Made by a program: the position numbers and the translations under genes. 64,000 nt of DNA from Yoonia sp035117555 (GTDB lineage: Bacteria; Pseudomonadota; Alphaproteobacteria; Rhodobacterales; Rhodobacteraceae), in NCBI RefSeq assembly GCF_035117555.1, contig NZ_JAYKPK010000004.1, forward strand, positions 62,001 through 126,000, given 5' to 3'. The notes under the pieces were generated by a model. It was not told where the DNA came from. It worked only from the letters and a program-made list of their open reading frames with translations, and did no database searches. Positions within the stretch are counted from its first letter, which is position 1; every line of letters begins with the position of its first letter. Shown piece by piece: positions 34,606 through 43,616 of the stretch.

Positions 34606-35499
34606 ATGGGTAAATTACCATCTCTCGACTGGTCCTTGGTGCAGGCCTTTTTGGCCGTCGCGGAAACCGGCAGCCTGTCGGGTGCGGCGCGGCATCTGGG
34701 GACCAGCCAGCCGACCTTGGGCCGTCAGATCAAACAGATCGAGGCGCAATTGGGTGCGGAATTGTTTCACCGCCAGCCGCGTGGTCTGGCATTGACCGAT
34801 ATCGGCGCGGCCTTGATCCAACCGGCGACAGCGATGCGCGATGCGGTGCAAAGGATCGCGCTGACAACAGCGGGGCGGCAGGCGAGCCTTGCCGGAAATG
34901 TGCGGATCACGGCGAGCGTGTCGACCTCTGCCCTGCATCTGCCGGCGATCATCGCGCAGATCCGCCGGCTGGAACCGCAGATCGCGATTGATCTGGTGCC
35001 GAGCGATGATAGCCGCAACCTGCTCTATCGCGAGGCGGATATTGCGGTGCGGATGTATCGCCCGACGCAGATCGATCTGATCACCCAGCATCTGGGCGAT
35101 ATCAAACTGGCGATGTTTGCGGCGGAAACCTATATTGCGGAACGCGGCATGCCGCAATCGGCGGCTGATCTGATGCAGCATGATTTCGTGGGCTTTGACG
35201 CCAGCCCCGATATCATCGACGGATTTCGTGCGGCGGGGATCACGGTGGACCGGGATTTTTTCAAGACCCGCTGCGACGACAATATTGCCTATTGGGAATT
35301 GGTGCGCGCGGGCTGTGGGATCGGTTTTGCGCAGGCAGGCGTCGGGCGGGCCGATTCCTTGGTGCGCGAATTGAACCTTGGCTTTCCCTTGCCGGTGCTG
35401 CCGGTCTGGCTGACCGCGCATGAGGCGATGCGCCAGACGCCCCGGATCAGGCGGGTCTGGGATTTGTTGGCGGCGGGGTTGCGGCCGCTGGTGTCTTGA
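34606..35499 (+). CDS. LysR-family transcriptional regulator
   Basis: A 297-residue regulator with an N-terminal winged helix (FLAVAETGSLSGAARHLGTSQPTLGRQIKQIEAQLG, about 14-48) and a periplasmic-binding-like effector domain from about residue 95. It is divergent from the epimerase gene, which it probably controls together with itself. No convincing ribosome binding site precedes the ATG, so the start is less sure. It runs to 55 bases before leuB. Confidence 0.88.
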   Translation: MGKLPSLDWSLVQAFLAVAETGSLSGAARHLGTSQPTLGRQIKQIEAQLGAELFHRQPRGLALTDIGAALIQPATAMRDAVQRIALTTAGRQASLAGNVRITASVSTSALHLPAIIAQIRRLEPQIAIDLVPSDDSRNLLYREADIAVRMYRPTQIDLITQHLGDIKLAMFAAETYIAERGMPQSAADLMQHDFVGFDASPDIIDGFRAAGITVDRDFFKTRCDDNIAYWELVRAGCGIGFAQAGVGRADSLVRELNLGFPLPVLPVWLTAHEAMRQTPRIRRVWDLLAAGLRPLVS

Positions 35500-35554
35500 A
35501 CCTCGCGGCGAGGCGCGCTACGCCAATGCGACAGAATTTCACAAGGATAATCCC

Positions 35555-36658
35555 ATGGCTAACCCATCCCTTCTGATCCTCGCCGGTGACGGCATCGGCC
35601 CCGAGGTCATGAACGAGGTCAAGCGCATCATCGACTGGTTCGGTGCCAAGCGCGATCTGGCCTTTGACGTGTCAGAGGATCTGGTGGGCGGTGCCGCCTA
35701 TGACAAACACGGTGTGCCATTGCATGATGACACGATGGCCAAGGCGCAGTCGGTTGATGCCGTGTTGCTGGGCGCCGTCGGCGGGCCGAAATACGATGAT
35801 CTGGATTTCAGCGTGAAACCGGAACGCGGGCTGCTGCGCCTGCGCAAGGAAATGGATCTGTTTGCCAACCTGCGCCCGGCGCAATGTTTTGACGCTTTGG
35901 CGGATTTTTCATCCCTGAAGAAGGATATCGTCGCCGGTCTGGATATCATGATCGTGCGCGAACTGACCTCTGGCGTCTATTTCGGTGAGCCGCGCGGCAT
36001 TCATATGGAAGATAATATGCGTGTGGGCATCAATACCCAGCGCTATACCGAGGCCGAGATTGAACGCGGCGCGCGCGCGGCGTTTGAGCTGGCGATGAAG
36101 CGCGGCAAGAAGCTGTGTTCGATGGAAAAGGCCAATGTGATGGAAAGCGGCATCCTGTGGCGCGATGTCGTGACAGAGGTGCATCGCGATTATCCCGAGG
36201 TTGAGCTGTCGCATATGTATGCCGATAATGGTGCGATGCAGCTGGTCCGCGCGCCGAAACAGTTTGACGTGATTTATACCGACAATTTGTTCGGTGATAT
36301 CCTGTCAGATTGTGCGGCGATGCTGACCGGGTCGCTGGGCATGTTGCCCTCTGCCTCGCTCGGCCTGCCGATGGCGAATGGCCGGCCCAAGGCGATGTAT
36401 GAGCCGGTGCATGGATCGGCCCCGGATATCACGGGGCAGGGCAAGGCGAATCCGATTGCCTGTATCCTGTCCTTCGCGATGGCGCTGCGGTATTCGTTCG
36501 ATCAGGGGGCAGAGGCGGATCGTCTGGAAGCGGCGATTGAAAAGGTTCTGGCCGATGGTGCCCGCACCGCCGATCTGATGGGGCCGGAAGGTGGCACGCC
36601 CTTGTCCACGACGCAGATGGGTGATGTGATCCTGTCCGCCCTCGACGAAAGCCTGTGA
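35555..36658 (+). CDS. leuB: 3-isopropylmalate dehydrogenase
   Basis: Oxidises and decarboxylates 3-isopropylmalate in leucine synthesis. The 367-residue protein has the decarboxylating-dehydrogenase features: LILAGDGIGPEV, LLGAVGGPKYD, the substrate arginines in RPAQCFD and IVRELTSGVYFGEPRG, and the metal/substrate block DNLFGDILSDCAAMLTGSLGMLPSASLG. The ATG at 35555 fits the family start; the open frame reaches back into the LysR gene. It is separated from leuCD by about 4 kb, and a DMT transporter follows after one base. Confidence 0.97.
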   Translation: MANPSLLILAGDGIGPEVMNEVKRIIDWFGAKRDLAFDVSEDLVGGAAYDKHGVPLHDDTMAKAQSVDAVLLGAVGGPKYDDLDFSVKPERGLLRLRKEMDLFANLRPAQCFDALADFSSLKKDIVAGLDIMIVRELTSGVYFGEPRGIHMEDNMRVGINTQRYTEAEIERGARAAFELAMKRGKKLCSMEKANVMESGILWRDVVTEVHRDYPEVELSHMYADNGAMQLVRAPKQFDVIYTDNLFGDILSDCAAMLTGSLGMLPSASLGLPMANGRPKAMYEPVHGSAPDITGQGKANPIACILSFAMALRYSFDQGAEADRLEAAIEKVLADGARTADLMGPEGGTPLSTTQMGDVILSALDESL

Positions 36659-36659
36659 T

Positions 36660-37637
36660 ATGACCCCGAATGCCAAAGGTGCCCTGATTGCTTTGGCCGC
36701 CTTTGGCGTTTTTGCCACGCATGACGTGGTGGTGAAGGTGCTTGGCGGGATCTATTCGCCGGTGCAGATCGTGTTCTTCTCGGTCCTGTTGTCGTTTCCC
36801 TTGGCGACCTTCACATTGATGCGCGACAGCAAGCCCAGCACTTTGGTCCCGATCCATCCGTGGTGGATGGCGCTGCGCGCGGTGGCGACGGTGATCACCG
36901 GGTTCACGGCGTTTTATGCGTTTTCGGTCCTGCCATTGGCGCAGGTCTATACGATCCTCTTTGCTTCGCCTTTGCTGATCACGGTGCTGGCGATTCCGGT
37001 GCTGGGTGAAAAGGTCCGCATCCGGCGCTGGGCGGCGGTCATTGTGGGGCTGATCGGCGTGCTGGTCGTGTTGCGGCCGGGATCGGCGGAATTATCGATC
37101 GGGCATCTGGCGGCGCTGATGGCGGCGGTGGGCGGCTCGATTGCGTCGATCATCGTGCGCAAGATCGGGTCAGAGGAACGGCCCGTTGTGATGCTGCTTT
37201 ATCCGATGGCGCTGAACTTTGTGGTGATGGCGGCGGCGCTGCCCTTTGTCTATGTGCCGATGCCGATTGAGCATCTGGGGATGATGGGGATCATCGCGGT
37301 CTTTGCCTGGATCGCGGGCCGGATGATCATTTCGGCCTATCAGGCGGGTGAGGCGGCGATCATCGCGCCGATGCAATATAGCCAGATCATCTGGGCGACG
37401 ATTTTTGGCTTTCTGTTCTTTGGCGAATTCATCGAACTGACCACGGCCATCGGGGCCAGTATCATCATTGCCAGCGGGCTGTATATCGTCTTGCGCGAAA
37501 GCAAGTCCGGTGCGTCGGAGAATACGCCGGTGCTGCGCACGCGGTCGCGGTCGGAAACCGGGATCGTGCCACGCATCAGCATGCTGGCGCGGGTCAGCGG
37601 CAAGACCTTACCGGGGCAGAAAAGGGGCCGCCACTAG
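36660..37637 (+). CDS. DMT-family (EamA) transporter
   Basis: Ten-segment inner-membrane permease of 325 residues built of two EamA repeats (about 10-145 and 155-285). Repeat-specific features include LPLAQVYTILFASPLLITVL and APMQYSQIIWATIFGFLFFGE. Such proteins export amino acids or other metabolites; the substrate cannot be told. It starts one base after the leuB stop, suggesting co-transcription and perhaps a branched-chain or related metabolite. Its end overlaps the convergent glutamate synthase-like gene by four bases. Confidence 0.88.
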   Translation: MTPNAKGALIALAAFGVFATHDVVVKVLGGIYSPVQIVFFSVLLSFPLATFTLMRDSKPSTLVPIHPWWMALRAVATVITGFTAFYAFSVLPLAQVYTILFASPLLITVLAIPVLGEKVRIRRWAAVIVGLIGVLVVLRPGSAELSIGHLAALMAAVGGSIASIIVRKIGSEERPVVMLLYPMALNFVVMAAALPFVYVPMPIEHLGMMGIIAVFAWIAGRMIISAYQAGEAAIIAPMQYSQIIWATIFGFLFFGEFIELTTAIGASIIIASGLYIVLRESKSGASENTPVLRTRSRSETGIVPRISMLARVSGKTLPGQKRGRH

Positions 37638-39250
37638 CGCCCTTCCGGCGGGGCAAAGCTGTGGGCATTGGCCCGCGCCCAGCGTTCGCGGTAGATCGGG
37701 TTGTCGGTGCCATCGTCGAGCAGGAAACCGTTGCGCAGATAGGTATAGACGTCATTGGCTTCGGTCATCTGGCCGTCGCCCCGCCGTGTCATGAAATGAT
37801 AGGGCTCGAAATTATTCGGGTCGGTCAGGCCCGCAGCGCCCGCCATTTCACCCAAAGCTTTCAGTGTGTTGGCGTGGAACCGCGCGACGCGGTGGGATTT
37901 ATCATCCACATCCAGCGCGCGCTGGCGGAGCGGGTCTTGTGTCGCGACACCGACCGGGCATTTGTTGGTGTGGCAGGCCTGCGCCTGAATACAGCCCACG
38001 GCGAACATATAGCCGCGCGCGGAATTGCACCAATCCGCGCCAATCGCCAGCGCGCGGGCAATGTCAAAGGCGCTGACGATCTTGCCCGCCGCGCCGATCT
38101 TGACCTGATCGCGCAGGCCCGCACCGCGCAGGGTATTGTGGACAAAGGTCAGCCCTTCGACCAAGGGCATGCCGACATGGTTGGCGAATTCCAAGGGGGC
38201 CGCCCCGGTGCCGCCTTCGCTGCCATCCACCACGATGAAATCAGGCACGATGCCGGTTTCCAGCATCGCCTTGACGATACACATGAATTCGCGCCGATGC
38301 CCGATGCAGAGTTTGAACCCCACGGGTTTGCCGCCTGACAGATCGCGCAGCTGGCCGATGAATTGCATCATCCCGACCGGGTTGGAAAATTCAGGATGGG
38401 CGGCGGGAGAGACGCAATCCTGCCCCATCGGGATACCGCGCGCCTCTGCGATCTCAGGTGTAATCTTGGCGGCGGGCAGCATGCCGCCATGGCCGGGTTT
38501 TGCCCCCTGGCTGAGTTTCAATTCGATCATTTTGACCTGTGGGTCAGCGGCAGTTTCGGCGAATTTGTCGGGGTGGAACCGCCCGTCATCCGTCCGGCAG
38601 CCGAAATAGCCTGATCCGATTTCATAGATCAGATCGCCGCCTGCCTGCCGGTGATAGCGGCTGATCCCGCCTTCGCCGGTGTCATGCGCGAAACCGCCCA
38701 TCTTGGCCCCGGTGTTCAGCGCAAGGATCGCATTGGCGGACAGCGCGCCAAAGCTCATCGCGGAAATGTTGTAAAGCGAGGCATCATAGGGTTGCTTGCA
38801 GGCATCATTGCCGATGCGGACCCGGAAATCCGTGTCAGGGAAATGCACCGGCTGGACCGAATGGGTCAACCAGGAATAGCCCGCCTCGTATACTTTTTCC
38901 TGCGTGCCGAAGGGGCGCTTATCCTCGGCCCCTTTGGCGCGTTGATAGACCAAGGATCGTTGTTCGCGGCTGAATGGTTGTTCGTCCTGATCGTTTTCGA
39001 TCAGATATTGCCGGATTTCCGGGCGGATGCTTTCCAGCAAAAAGCGGATATGCCCCATGATCGGATAATTGCGCAGGATCGAATGATTGTGCTGGCGCAG
39101 ATCATAAACGCCTAGCACAGTCAGCCCGACAAAGATCACAAAGAACAGCCAGAAAATCCCGGCCCAGAACGTCAGCGCGAGGCTGATCAGCGCCAGCGTC
39201 GCGGCAATGATCAGCGGGGTGAACCTGTTGGGTAATGACAATCGTGGCAC
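37634..39250 (-). CDS. FMN-binding glutamate synthase-family protein
   Basis: A 538-residue stand-alone version of the GltB central FMN domain. Two hydrophobic segments at the N-terminus (about 12-42) anchor it in the membrane. The TIM-barrel core shows ISAMSFGALSANAILALN, SQGAKPGHGGMLPAAK, GSEGGTGAAPLEF and the cysteine cluster near VGCIQAQACHTNKCPVGVATQD, equivalent to the 3Fe-4S site. A glutaminase domain is absent, so ammonia or another donor must be used; actual substrates of this subfamily are not known. The start is a GTG at 39250, with GAAGGA upstream. Confidence 0.88.
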   Translation of the reverse strand: MPRLSLPNRFTPLIIAATLALISLALTFWAGIFWLFFVIFVGLTVLGVYDLRQHNHSILRNYPIMGHIRFLLESIRPEIRQYLIENDQDEQPFSREQRSLVYQRAKGAEDKRPFGTQEKVYEAGYSWLTHSVQPVHFPDTDFRVRIGNDACKQPYDASLYNISAMSFGALSANAILALNTGAKMGGFAHDTGEGGISRYHRQAGGDLIYEIGSGYFGCRTDDGRFHPDKFAETAADPQVKMIELKLSQGAKPGHGGMLPAAKITPEIAEARGIPMGQDCVSPAAHPEFSNPVGMMQFIGQLRDLSGGKPVGFKLCIGHRREFMCIVKAMLETGIVPDFIVVDGSEGGTGAAPLEFANHVGMPLVEGLTFVHNTLRGAGLRDQVKIGAAGKIVSAFDIARALAIGADWCNSARGYMFAVGCIQAQACHTNKCPVGVATQDPLRQRALDVDDKSHRVARFHANTLKALGEMAGAAGLTDPNNFEPYHFMTRRGDGQMTEANDVYTYLRNGFLLDDGTDNPIYRERWARANAHSFAPPEGR

Positions 39251-39307
39251 AGTAACGTCCTTCGGGTTGCGGGATTCGGGCGTCTTTACATCTATCGCAG
39301 CCAGATG

Positions 39308-40117
39308 TCAGAAGTTTAACTTCACCCCCGGCAGGCCCAAAGATTTGATCAGATCGCGCAATTCCTGCCGGGCGGCGATGTTGGAAATATTCAACCCCTT
39401 CACCCCGGTATCGCGCAGATCGAGCAAAGTTAGCCCGCGGGGAAATAATTCGCGGAAAATCACGCGTTCGTTGAAGCCGGGGGCAGTGCGGAACCCGATC
39501 CGGCGGGCAAGCTTTTCGATCACGCGCTGCATTTTTTCTTTATTGACCATGGCCTGCGCGCCCATCCTGTTGCGCACCACGACCCAATCGATCGGTTTCA
39601 GCCCGGCCTGTGCGCGCAATTGCCGCGCGTTCCACACCATTTCGGAATAGACGGAAGGGCCGGTGATCTCCTCACCCTCGCTGTCGACATGGGCGAGCAG
39701 GTCGAAATCGACGAAACTGTCGTTCAGCGGCGTGATCAAGGTGTCGGCCAATGAATGCGCGACCTGAGAGATCCGCGTATGCGATCCGGGGCAATCGATC
39801 AGGATGAAATCGCAGTCTTTTTCCAGCTGCGCGACAGCCCGCGACAGCCGCAGGTCAGAGGCATGTTCGCCGGGCTGCAGGCTGGCCTCATCCACCTCTG
39901 GCAGGGCCAGAAACACCGGCGACGGCAGATCAAGCTCTGCCTTGGCCAGATATGCGGTGCGGTTCGTCAGATAGCGCGCGAGGGTCTGCTGCCGCAGGTC
40001 GAGATCGAGCACGCCGACCTTCAGCCCGCAGCGCGCAAGGGCGGTGGCCACATGCATCGACACGGTGGATTTGCCAGCGCCGCCCTTTTCGTTCCCCACC
40101 ACGATGATATGCGCCAC
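39308..40117 (-). CDS. mipZ: cell division regulator MipZ
   Basis: ParA-like ATPase that forms a gradient from the chromosome poles and stops FtsZ assembling away from midcell in alphaproteobacteria. The 269-residue protein starts MAHIIVVGNEKGGAGKST, with the deviant Walker A (signature K11, K16) and the second-motif block GVLDLDLRQQTLARYL. LIDCPGSHT is Walker B. The GTG at 40117 is chosen because AAAGGA lies seven bases before it; a TTG two codons earlier is too close. Confidence 0.93.
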   Translation of the reverse strand: MAHIIVVGNEKGGAGKSTVSMHVATALARCGLKVGVLDLDLRQQTLARYLTNRTAYLAKAELDLPSPVFLALPEVDEASLQPGEHASDLRLSRAVAQLEKDCDFILIDCPGSHTRISQVAHSLADTLITPLNDSFVDFDLLAHVDSEGEEITGPSVYSEMVWNARQLRAQAGLKPIDWVVVRNRMGAQAMVNKEKMQRVIEKLARRIGFRTAPGFNERVIFRELFPRGLTLLDLRDTGVKGLNISNIAARQELRDLIKSLGLPGVKLNF

Positions 40118-40510
40118 GGTCAAATCCTTTTACTGGTCAAGGTTGCTGCTTCTATATGATGTGGTCCGCCTGAGTGAAAGCGCAGCATCGCGCAGGCCCG
40201 TGGTTTTTAGCCAGTGTTGGCTTTTTGCACTTGGACCACAGGTGCTTGACAAGCGGATGACGATGGCGCAAGTGTCGGCCAACAGATGCAAGCTGCCGCG
40301 TGAGCAGAGCAGGGCCATGATTGGTCTGTCGCAAGGCATCGGTTGATTTTCAGGTTCCCAGATCACGCAGGGGTCCCGCGCCACATCGGCGCCCGGACAA
40401 TGCGGTTCAGGCAGTCAGCATATGGCGCAACCTTGCTATGACCTTTGGGAAACGCCCATGGGTCACACCCATATGCGCGGGCCTTTGGTCCGCTGAAAAG
40501 GATATCCATT
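40118..40510. other. long intergenic leader before the DEAD-box helicase gene
   Basis: No convincing gene in these 393 bases. TTGACA at 40246-40251 may be a -35 element for the helicase gene, with a poor -10. Nearer the gene are two hairpins: ATGGGT-CAC-ACCCAT around 40458-40472, and GCGGGCC-TTT-GGTCCGC at 40477-40493, 17 bases before the ATG. Together they suggest a structured 5' leader of 200 or more bases, as in some cold-induced helicase messages. Confidence 0.45.
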
Positions 40511-41839
40511 ATGGATTTTGACATGCTGGGCCTTGCGCCCCGATTGATTGCCGTTCTCAAAGAACAAGGCATCACCGACCCAACCCCGATTCAGACGCAG
40601 GCGATTCCGCATGCGATGAATGGCCGTGACGTGATGGGCCTGGCCCAGACCGGCACCGGCAAAACGGCGGCCTTTGGTCTGCCGATGATTCATGCGCTGA
40701 TGAAGGCGGGTGTAAAACCCAACCCCAAGGCGGTGCGCGGTCTAGTGCTGGCACCGACACGCGAATTGGCCAAACAGATCGCCGATAACCTGACCGCCTA
40801 TACCAAGGGCAGCCATCTGAAAGTGGCTTTGGTCGTTGGTGGGGCCGGGATCACAGCCCAGACCAAACGTCTGGCCGGTGGTGTGGACCTGCTGGTCGCG
40901 ACACCGGGCCGGTTGATCGACCTGCTGGACCGCCGCGCCGTGCGGTTGGATGAGACCGTCTATCTGGTGCTGGATGAAGCCGACCAGATGCTGGACATGG
41001 GCTTCATCCATGCCCTGCGCCGGATCGCGCCGTTGCTGGCGAAGGATCGTCAGACGATGATGTTCTCGGCCACCATGCCGAAACTGATGTCGGAACTGGC
41101 GGATGCTTTCCTGACCGATGCGGTGCGGGTGCAGGTCAACCCTCCGGGCCAGGCTGTCAAGAAGATCGCGCAATCGGTGCATTTCGTGGCGCAGGCGGCG
41201 AAGACTGATCTGCTGGTCGATCTGCTGGACAAGCACCGGGACGAATTGGCGCTGGTCTTTGGCCGCACCAAGCACGGCTGTGAGAAACTGTATAAAACGC
41301 TGGAAGCCAAAGGCTTTGCCGCGGCATCGATCCACGGCAACAAATCCCAAGGTCAGCGCGAACGCGCGATCGAGGCGTTTAAATCCGGCAAGGTCCGCGT
41401 GCTGGTCGCGACGGATGTTGCCGCCCGTGGCATCGACATTCCGGGCGTACGCCATGTCTATAACTACGATCTGCCCAATGTGGCGGAAAACTATGTCCAC
41501 CGGATCGGCCGGACCGCACGTGCGGGCGCTGAAGGATCGGCCATCGCCTTGGTTGCACCGGATGAGATGATCGAATTGCAGGATATCGAAAAAGCGATGA
41601 AGGAAACCATTCCTGTCGCATCGGGCCGCGCGTGGGAAATCATGCCCGGTCAGAAAAAGCGCCCCAATGGTGGTGGCGGTGGCGGCGGTCGCCGTGGTGC
41701 TGGTGGTGGCGGCGGTAACCGCTCTGCCGCGCCGCGTGCCGGTGGCAAACCTGCCGGTGGTGCTGGCAAGCCGCAGGGTGGCCGCAGACCCGGTGCCGGT
41801 GGCGGCGGTGGCCGGTCGCGCAGCCGGTCGGTAGCGTAA
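40511..41839 (+). CDS. DEAD-box RNA helicase (RhlE-like)
   Basis: ATP-dependent RNA helicase of 442 residues. All motifs are present: Q motif ending at Q28 (TDPTPIQTQAIP), Walker A AQTGTGKT (45-52), PTRELAKQI, DEAD in LVLDEADQMLDMGF, SAT, and the second domain's ATDVAARGIDIPGV and HRIGRTARAG. The last 55 residues are a Gly/Arg tail (GGGGGGRRGAGGGGG... RSRSRSVA) that would bind RNA non-specifically. The ATG at 40511 follows AAAGGAT and starts the family domain. Likely roles are ribosome assembly or mRNA decay at low temperature. Confidence 0.93.
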   Translation: MDFDMLGLAPRLIAVLKEQGITDPTPIQTQAIPHAMNGRDVMGLAQTGTGKTAAFGLPMIHALMKAGVKPNPKAVRGLVLAPTRELAKQIADNLTAYTKGSHLKVALVVGGAGITAQTKRLAGGVDLLVATPGRLIDLLDRRAVRLDETVYLVLDEADQMLDMGFIHALRRIAPLLAKDRQTMMFSATMPKLMSELADAFLTDAVRVQVNPPGQAVKKIAQSVHFVAQAAKTDLLVDLLDKHRDELALVFGRTKHGCEKLYKTLEAKGFAAASIHGNKSQGQRERAIEAFKSGKVRVLVATDVAARGIDIPGVRHVYNYDLPNVAENYVHRIGRTARAGAEGSAIALVAPDEMIELQDIEKAMKETIPVASGRAWEIMPGQKKRPNGGGGGGGRRGAGGGGGNRSAAPRAGGKPAGGAGKPQGGRRPGAGGGGGRSRSRSVA

Positions 41840-41847
41840 GAGACAGG

Positions 41848-41877
41848 AAAGCCCCGGTGGAAACGCCGGGGCTTTTT
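41848..41877 (+). terminator. rho-independent terminator of the helicase gene
   Basis: Ten-bp stem AAAGCCCCGG / CCGGGGCTTT with an 8-base loop, followed by further T residues, nine bases after the stop codon. Confidence 0.88.
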
Positions 41878-41906
41878 GCTAAAGTGGCGATGAATGGAGA
41901 CAAATC

Positions 41907-42659
41907 ATGACAATCACGCATCAGGATGATCTGGACGGGCTGATGAAAATCGGCAGCATCGTCGCCAAGACCATGCATCAGATGGCCGCGGCGATGGAGC
42001 CGGGGATGACCACCAAAGAGCTTGATGAGATCGGCCGCACCTTGCTGGAGCGGGATGGCGCGGTTTCCGCCCCGCAGGCGAGCTACGATTTTCCGGGCAT
42101 CACCTGCATCAGCGTGAACGAAGAGATCGCCCATGGCATCCCGGGCAGCCGCCGCATTGCCGATGGTGATCTGGTGAATATCGACGTATCCGCCTCGCTC
42201 AATGGCTATTTCGCCGATACAGGGGCGAGTTTTTGCCTCGGGGCCGTTGCGCCATCGGTCGCGCAGCTGTGCCGTGATGGCAAACGCGCGATGCAGATCG
42301 GTATCGCGCAGGTCGGCCATGACAAACCGCTGGCAGGAATCGGCAATGCGATTGGCAAATTCGCGTCAAAGCGTGGCTATACGCTGATCCGCAACCTTGC
42401 GAGCCACGGCGTCGGCAAAGCCCTGCATGAAGAGCCGGGAGAGATACCGACCTGGCCTACCAAAGGCGACCGGCGGCGGATGCATAACGGTCTGGTGCTG
42501 ACGGTGGAACCGTTCCTGTCGCGCGGCGGCAAATGGGCGCAGTCCAGCGGCAAGGACGACTGGACACTTTACAGCACACCAGCGGCGCCCTGCGTGCAAT
42601 ATGAACATACGGTCGTGGCAACGCGCGGCGGGCCAGTGATTGTGACGCTGCCGGGGTGA
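41907..42659 (+). CDS. map: type I methionine aminopeptidase
   Basis: Removes the initiator methionine from new proteins. The 250-residue protein has the dinuclear metal ligands of the family: two aspartates in VNIDVSASLNGYFADTGASF, the histidine in NLASHGVGKALHEEP, and glutamates in LTVEPFL and QYEHTVVATRGG. EEIAHGIPGSR holds the substrate histidine. No N-terminal zinc-finger extension, as normal for bacterial enzymes. GGAGA precedes the ATG. Confidence 0.95.
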   Translation: MTITHQDDLDGLMKIGSIVAKTMHQMAAAMEPGMTTKELDEIGRTLLERDGAVSAPQASYDFPGITCISVNEEIAHGIPGSRRIADGDLVNIDVSASLNGYFADTGASFCLGAVAPSVAQLCRDGKRAMQIGIAQVGHDKPLAGIGNAIGKFASKRGYTLIRNLASHGVGKALHEEPGEIPTWPTKGDRRRMHNGLVLTVEPFLSRGGKWAQSSGKDDWTLYSTPAAPCVQYEHTVVATRGGPVIVTLPG

Positions 42660-42704
42660 GGGGGCTTTAATGATTGTTCCGGAATCGGCGGTTGCTGCCG
42701 GGTT

Positions 42705-43181
42705 CTATGCCGCTGTGCAGGCTTGCGTTTTGTAAAGCTGCGCCTGCGGAAGATCCCGCCAGCCGAAAGCCCGCGCCGTTGGCCCGTTGGTGCGGTAATC
42801 ATCGAGCCGCGCCAAGGCCTCTTGCAATGTCGGGCGCGTCCCCTCCGCGACCCACCACATCACGAAATGCTGCTCTCCCAAAAGCGCGAACCACTCTTTG
42901 CGGCGGTCGTAGAATTGCTTGTGGATGGTGCCGAAGACGAATTTTTCGAGGCTTTCCACATCTTCCCAAACCGTCAGGTTGGACACGAATTGTGGATCAC
43001 CGCCAATTTTCGCATCGGTGTTGCCTGTGCCCGGTTCGCCGGACCCTTCCATCATCCAGACAAATCCCGGCATCCGCTTGCCCAAGCCGTTCACCCGGTC
43101 GAGATTATCCATAAATTCTTTGACGCGCGGATCGTCAGTAGGGGCGAGAAGGCGGCCAATGTTCAGTTCAGCAAGTTGCAT
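42705..43181 (-). CDS. DUF3291 protein
   Basis: A 158-residue soluble protein matching DUF3291, a ferredoxin-like/dabb-type fold related to antibiotic biosynthesis monooxygenases. Family features are MQLAELNIGRLLAP at the start, FVWMMEGSG, NLTVWEDVESLEKFVFGTIH and WWVAEGTRPTLQEALARL. It may bind haem or a small aromatic ligand, but members are uncharacterised. The ATG at 43181 starts the conserved domain. Confidence 0.85.
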   Translation of the reverse strand: MQLAELNIGRLLAPTDDPRVKEFMDNLDRVNGLGKRMPGFVWMMEGSGEPGTGNTDAKIGGDPQFVSNLTVWEDVESLEKFVFGTIHKQFYDRRKEWFALLGEQHFVMWWVAEGTRPTLQEALARLDDYRTNGPTARAFGWRDLPQAQLYKTQACTAA

Positions 43182-43256
43182 CGTTTTGCCTTTGGATGGG
43201 GGCACATCTCAAACTTGGTCCAGGTCCACCCAACCTGTCAAGCGCCCCTTCAACGC

Positions 43257-43285
43257 AAAACGCCGCCCCGAAAGGAGCGGCATTT
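43257..43285 (-). terminator. terminator of the 24-residue peptide gene
   Basis: GC-rich imperfect hairpin (AACGCCGCCCC / GGAGCGGCATT, GAAA loop) about 45 bases after the peptide's stop codon, read leftward into TTTTGCG. It gives the small gene its own transcript end. Confidence 0.6.
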
Positions 43286-43328
43286 CGCGCCAGTGGCGCC
43301 AGTCAGACCGGGCGGCGTGCGGGCGTCT

Positions 43329-43403
43329 TCAGCGCATGCCAAAGAATGACAGCACAGCGAGGACGACAACGACGAGGCCAACGATATAAATGATATTGTT
43401 CAT
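43329..43403 (-). CDS. 24-residue single-span membrane peptide
   Basis: Tiny frame: MNNIIYIVG, a valine-leucine run (VVVVLAVLSFF) and the end GMR. Almost all of it is one membrane span. GGAG sits five bases before the ATG, and it has a terminator at 43257-43285, so it looks like a stand-alone gene. A possible general-stress promoter lies 48 bases upstream. Peptides of this look are, from memory, common in Rhodobacterales genomes but carry no function; it may act on a membrane complex. Confidence 0.65.
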   Translation of the reverse strand: MNNIIYIVGLVVVVLAVLSFFGMR

Positions 43404-43450
43404 GTTTACTCCAATTCCTGAAACTCCCAGACATGGGACGTTTGGACACT

Positions 43451-43475
43451 AACCAACCAGATCACAGATGGTTCC
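43451..43475 (-). promoter_or_regulatory. possible EcfG-type stress promoter of the small peptide
   Basis: Read leftward: GGAAC, 16 bases, GGTT. The alphaproteobacterial general stress sigma factor EcfG recognises GGAAC-N16/17-CGTT, so there is one mismatch in the -10. Position and direction suit the 24-residue peptide gene. Confidence 0.35.
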
Positions 43476-43549
43476 CGAGGACGTGTGAAAAAGTGAGGCT
43501 GCCGTTTTGCGGGGCCTTTGACCGGCGCGATACGCACCGACCAAACGCA

Positions 43550-43577
43550 AAACGCCGCACCCGAAGATGCGGCGTTT
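43550..43577 (-). terminator. terminator after rpmE
   Basis: Perfect 10-bp stem AAACGCCGCA / TGCGGCGTTT with an 8-base loop, 40 bases after the rpmE stop. On the minus strand it ends in GTTTTGCG. Confidence 0.85.
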
Positions 43578-43616
43578 CGGCCAGCGGAGGGTGGAGCAGG
43601 CTCCACCTTACAGGAT

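Noticed and set aside
40130..40384. 84-codon minus-strand frame before mipZ/helicase
   Set aside because: No family resemblance, no ribosome binding site, and codons look like random open sequence.
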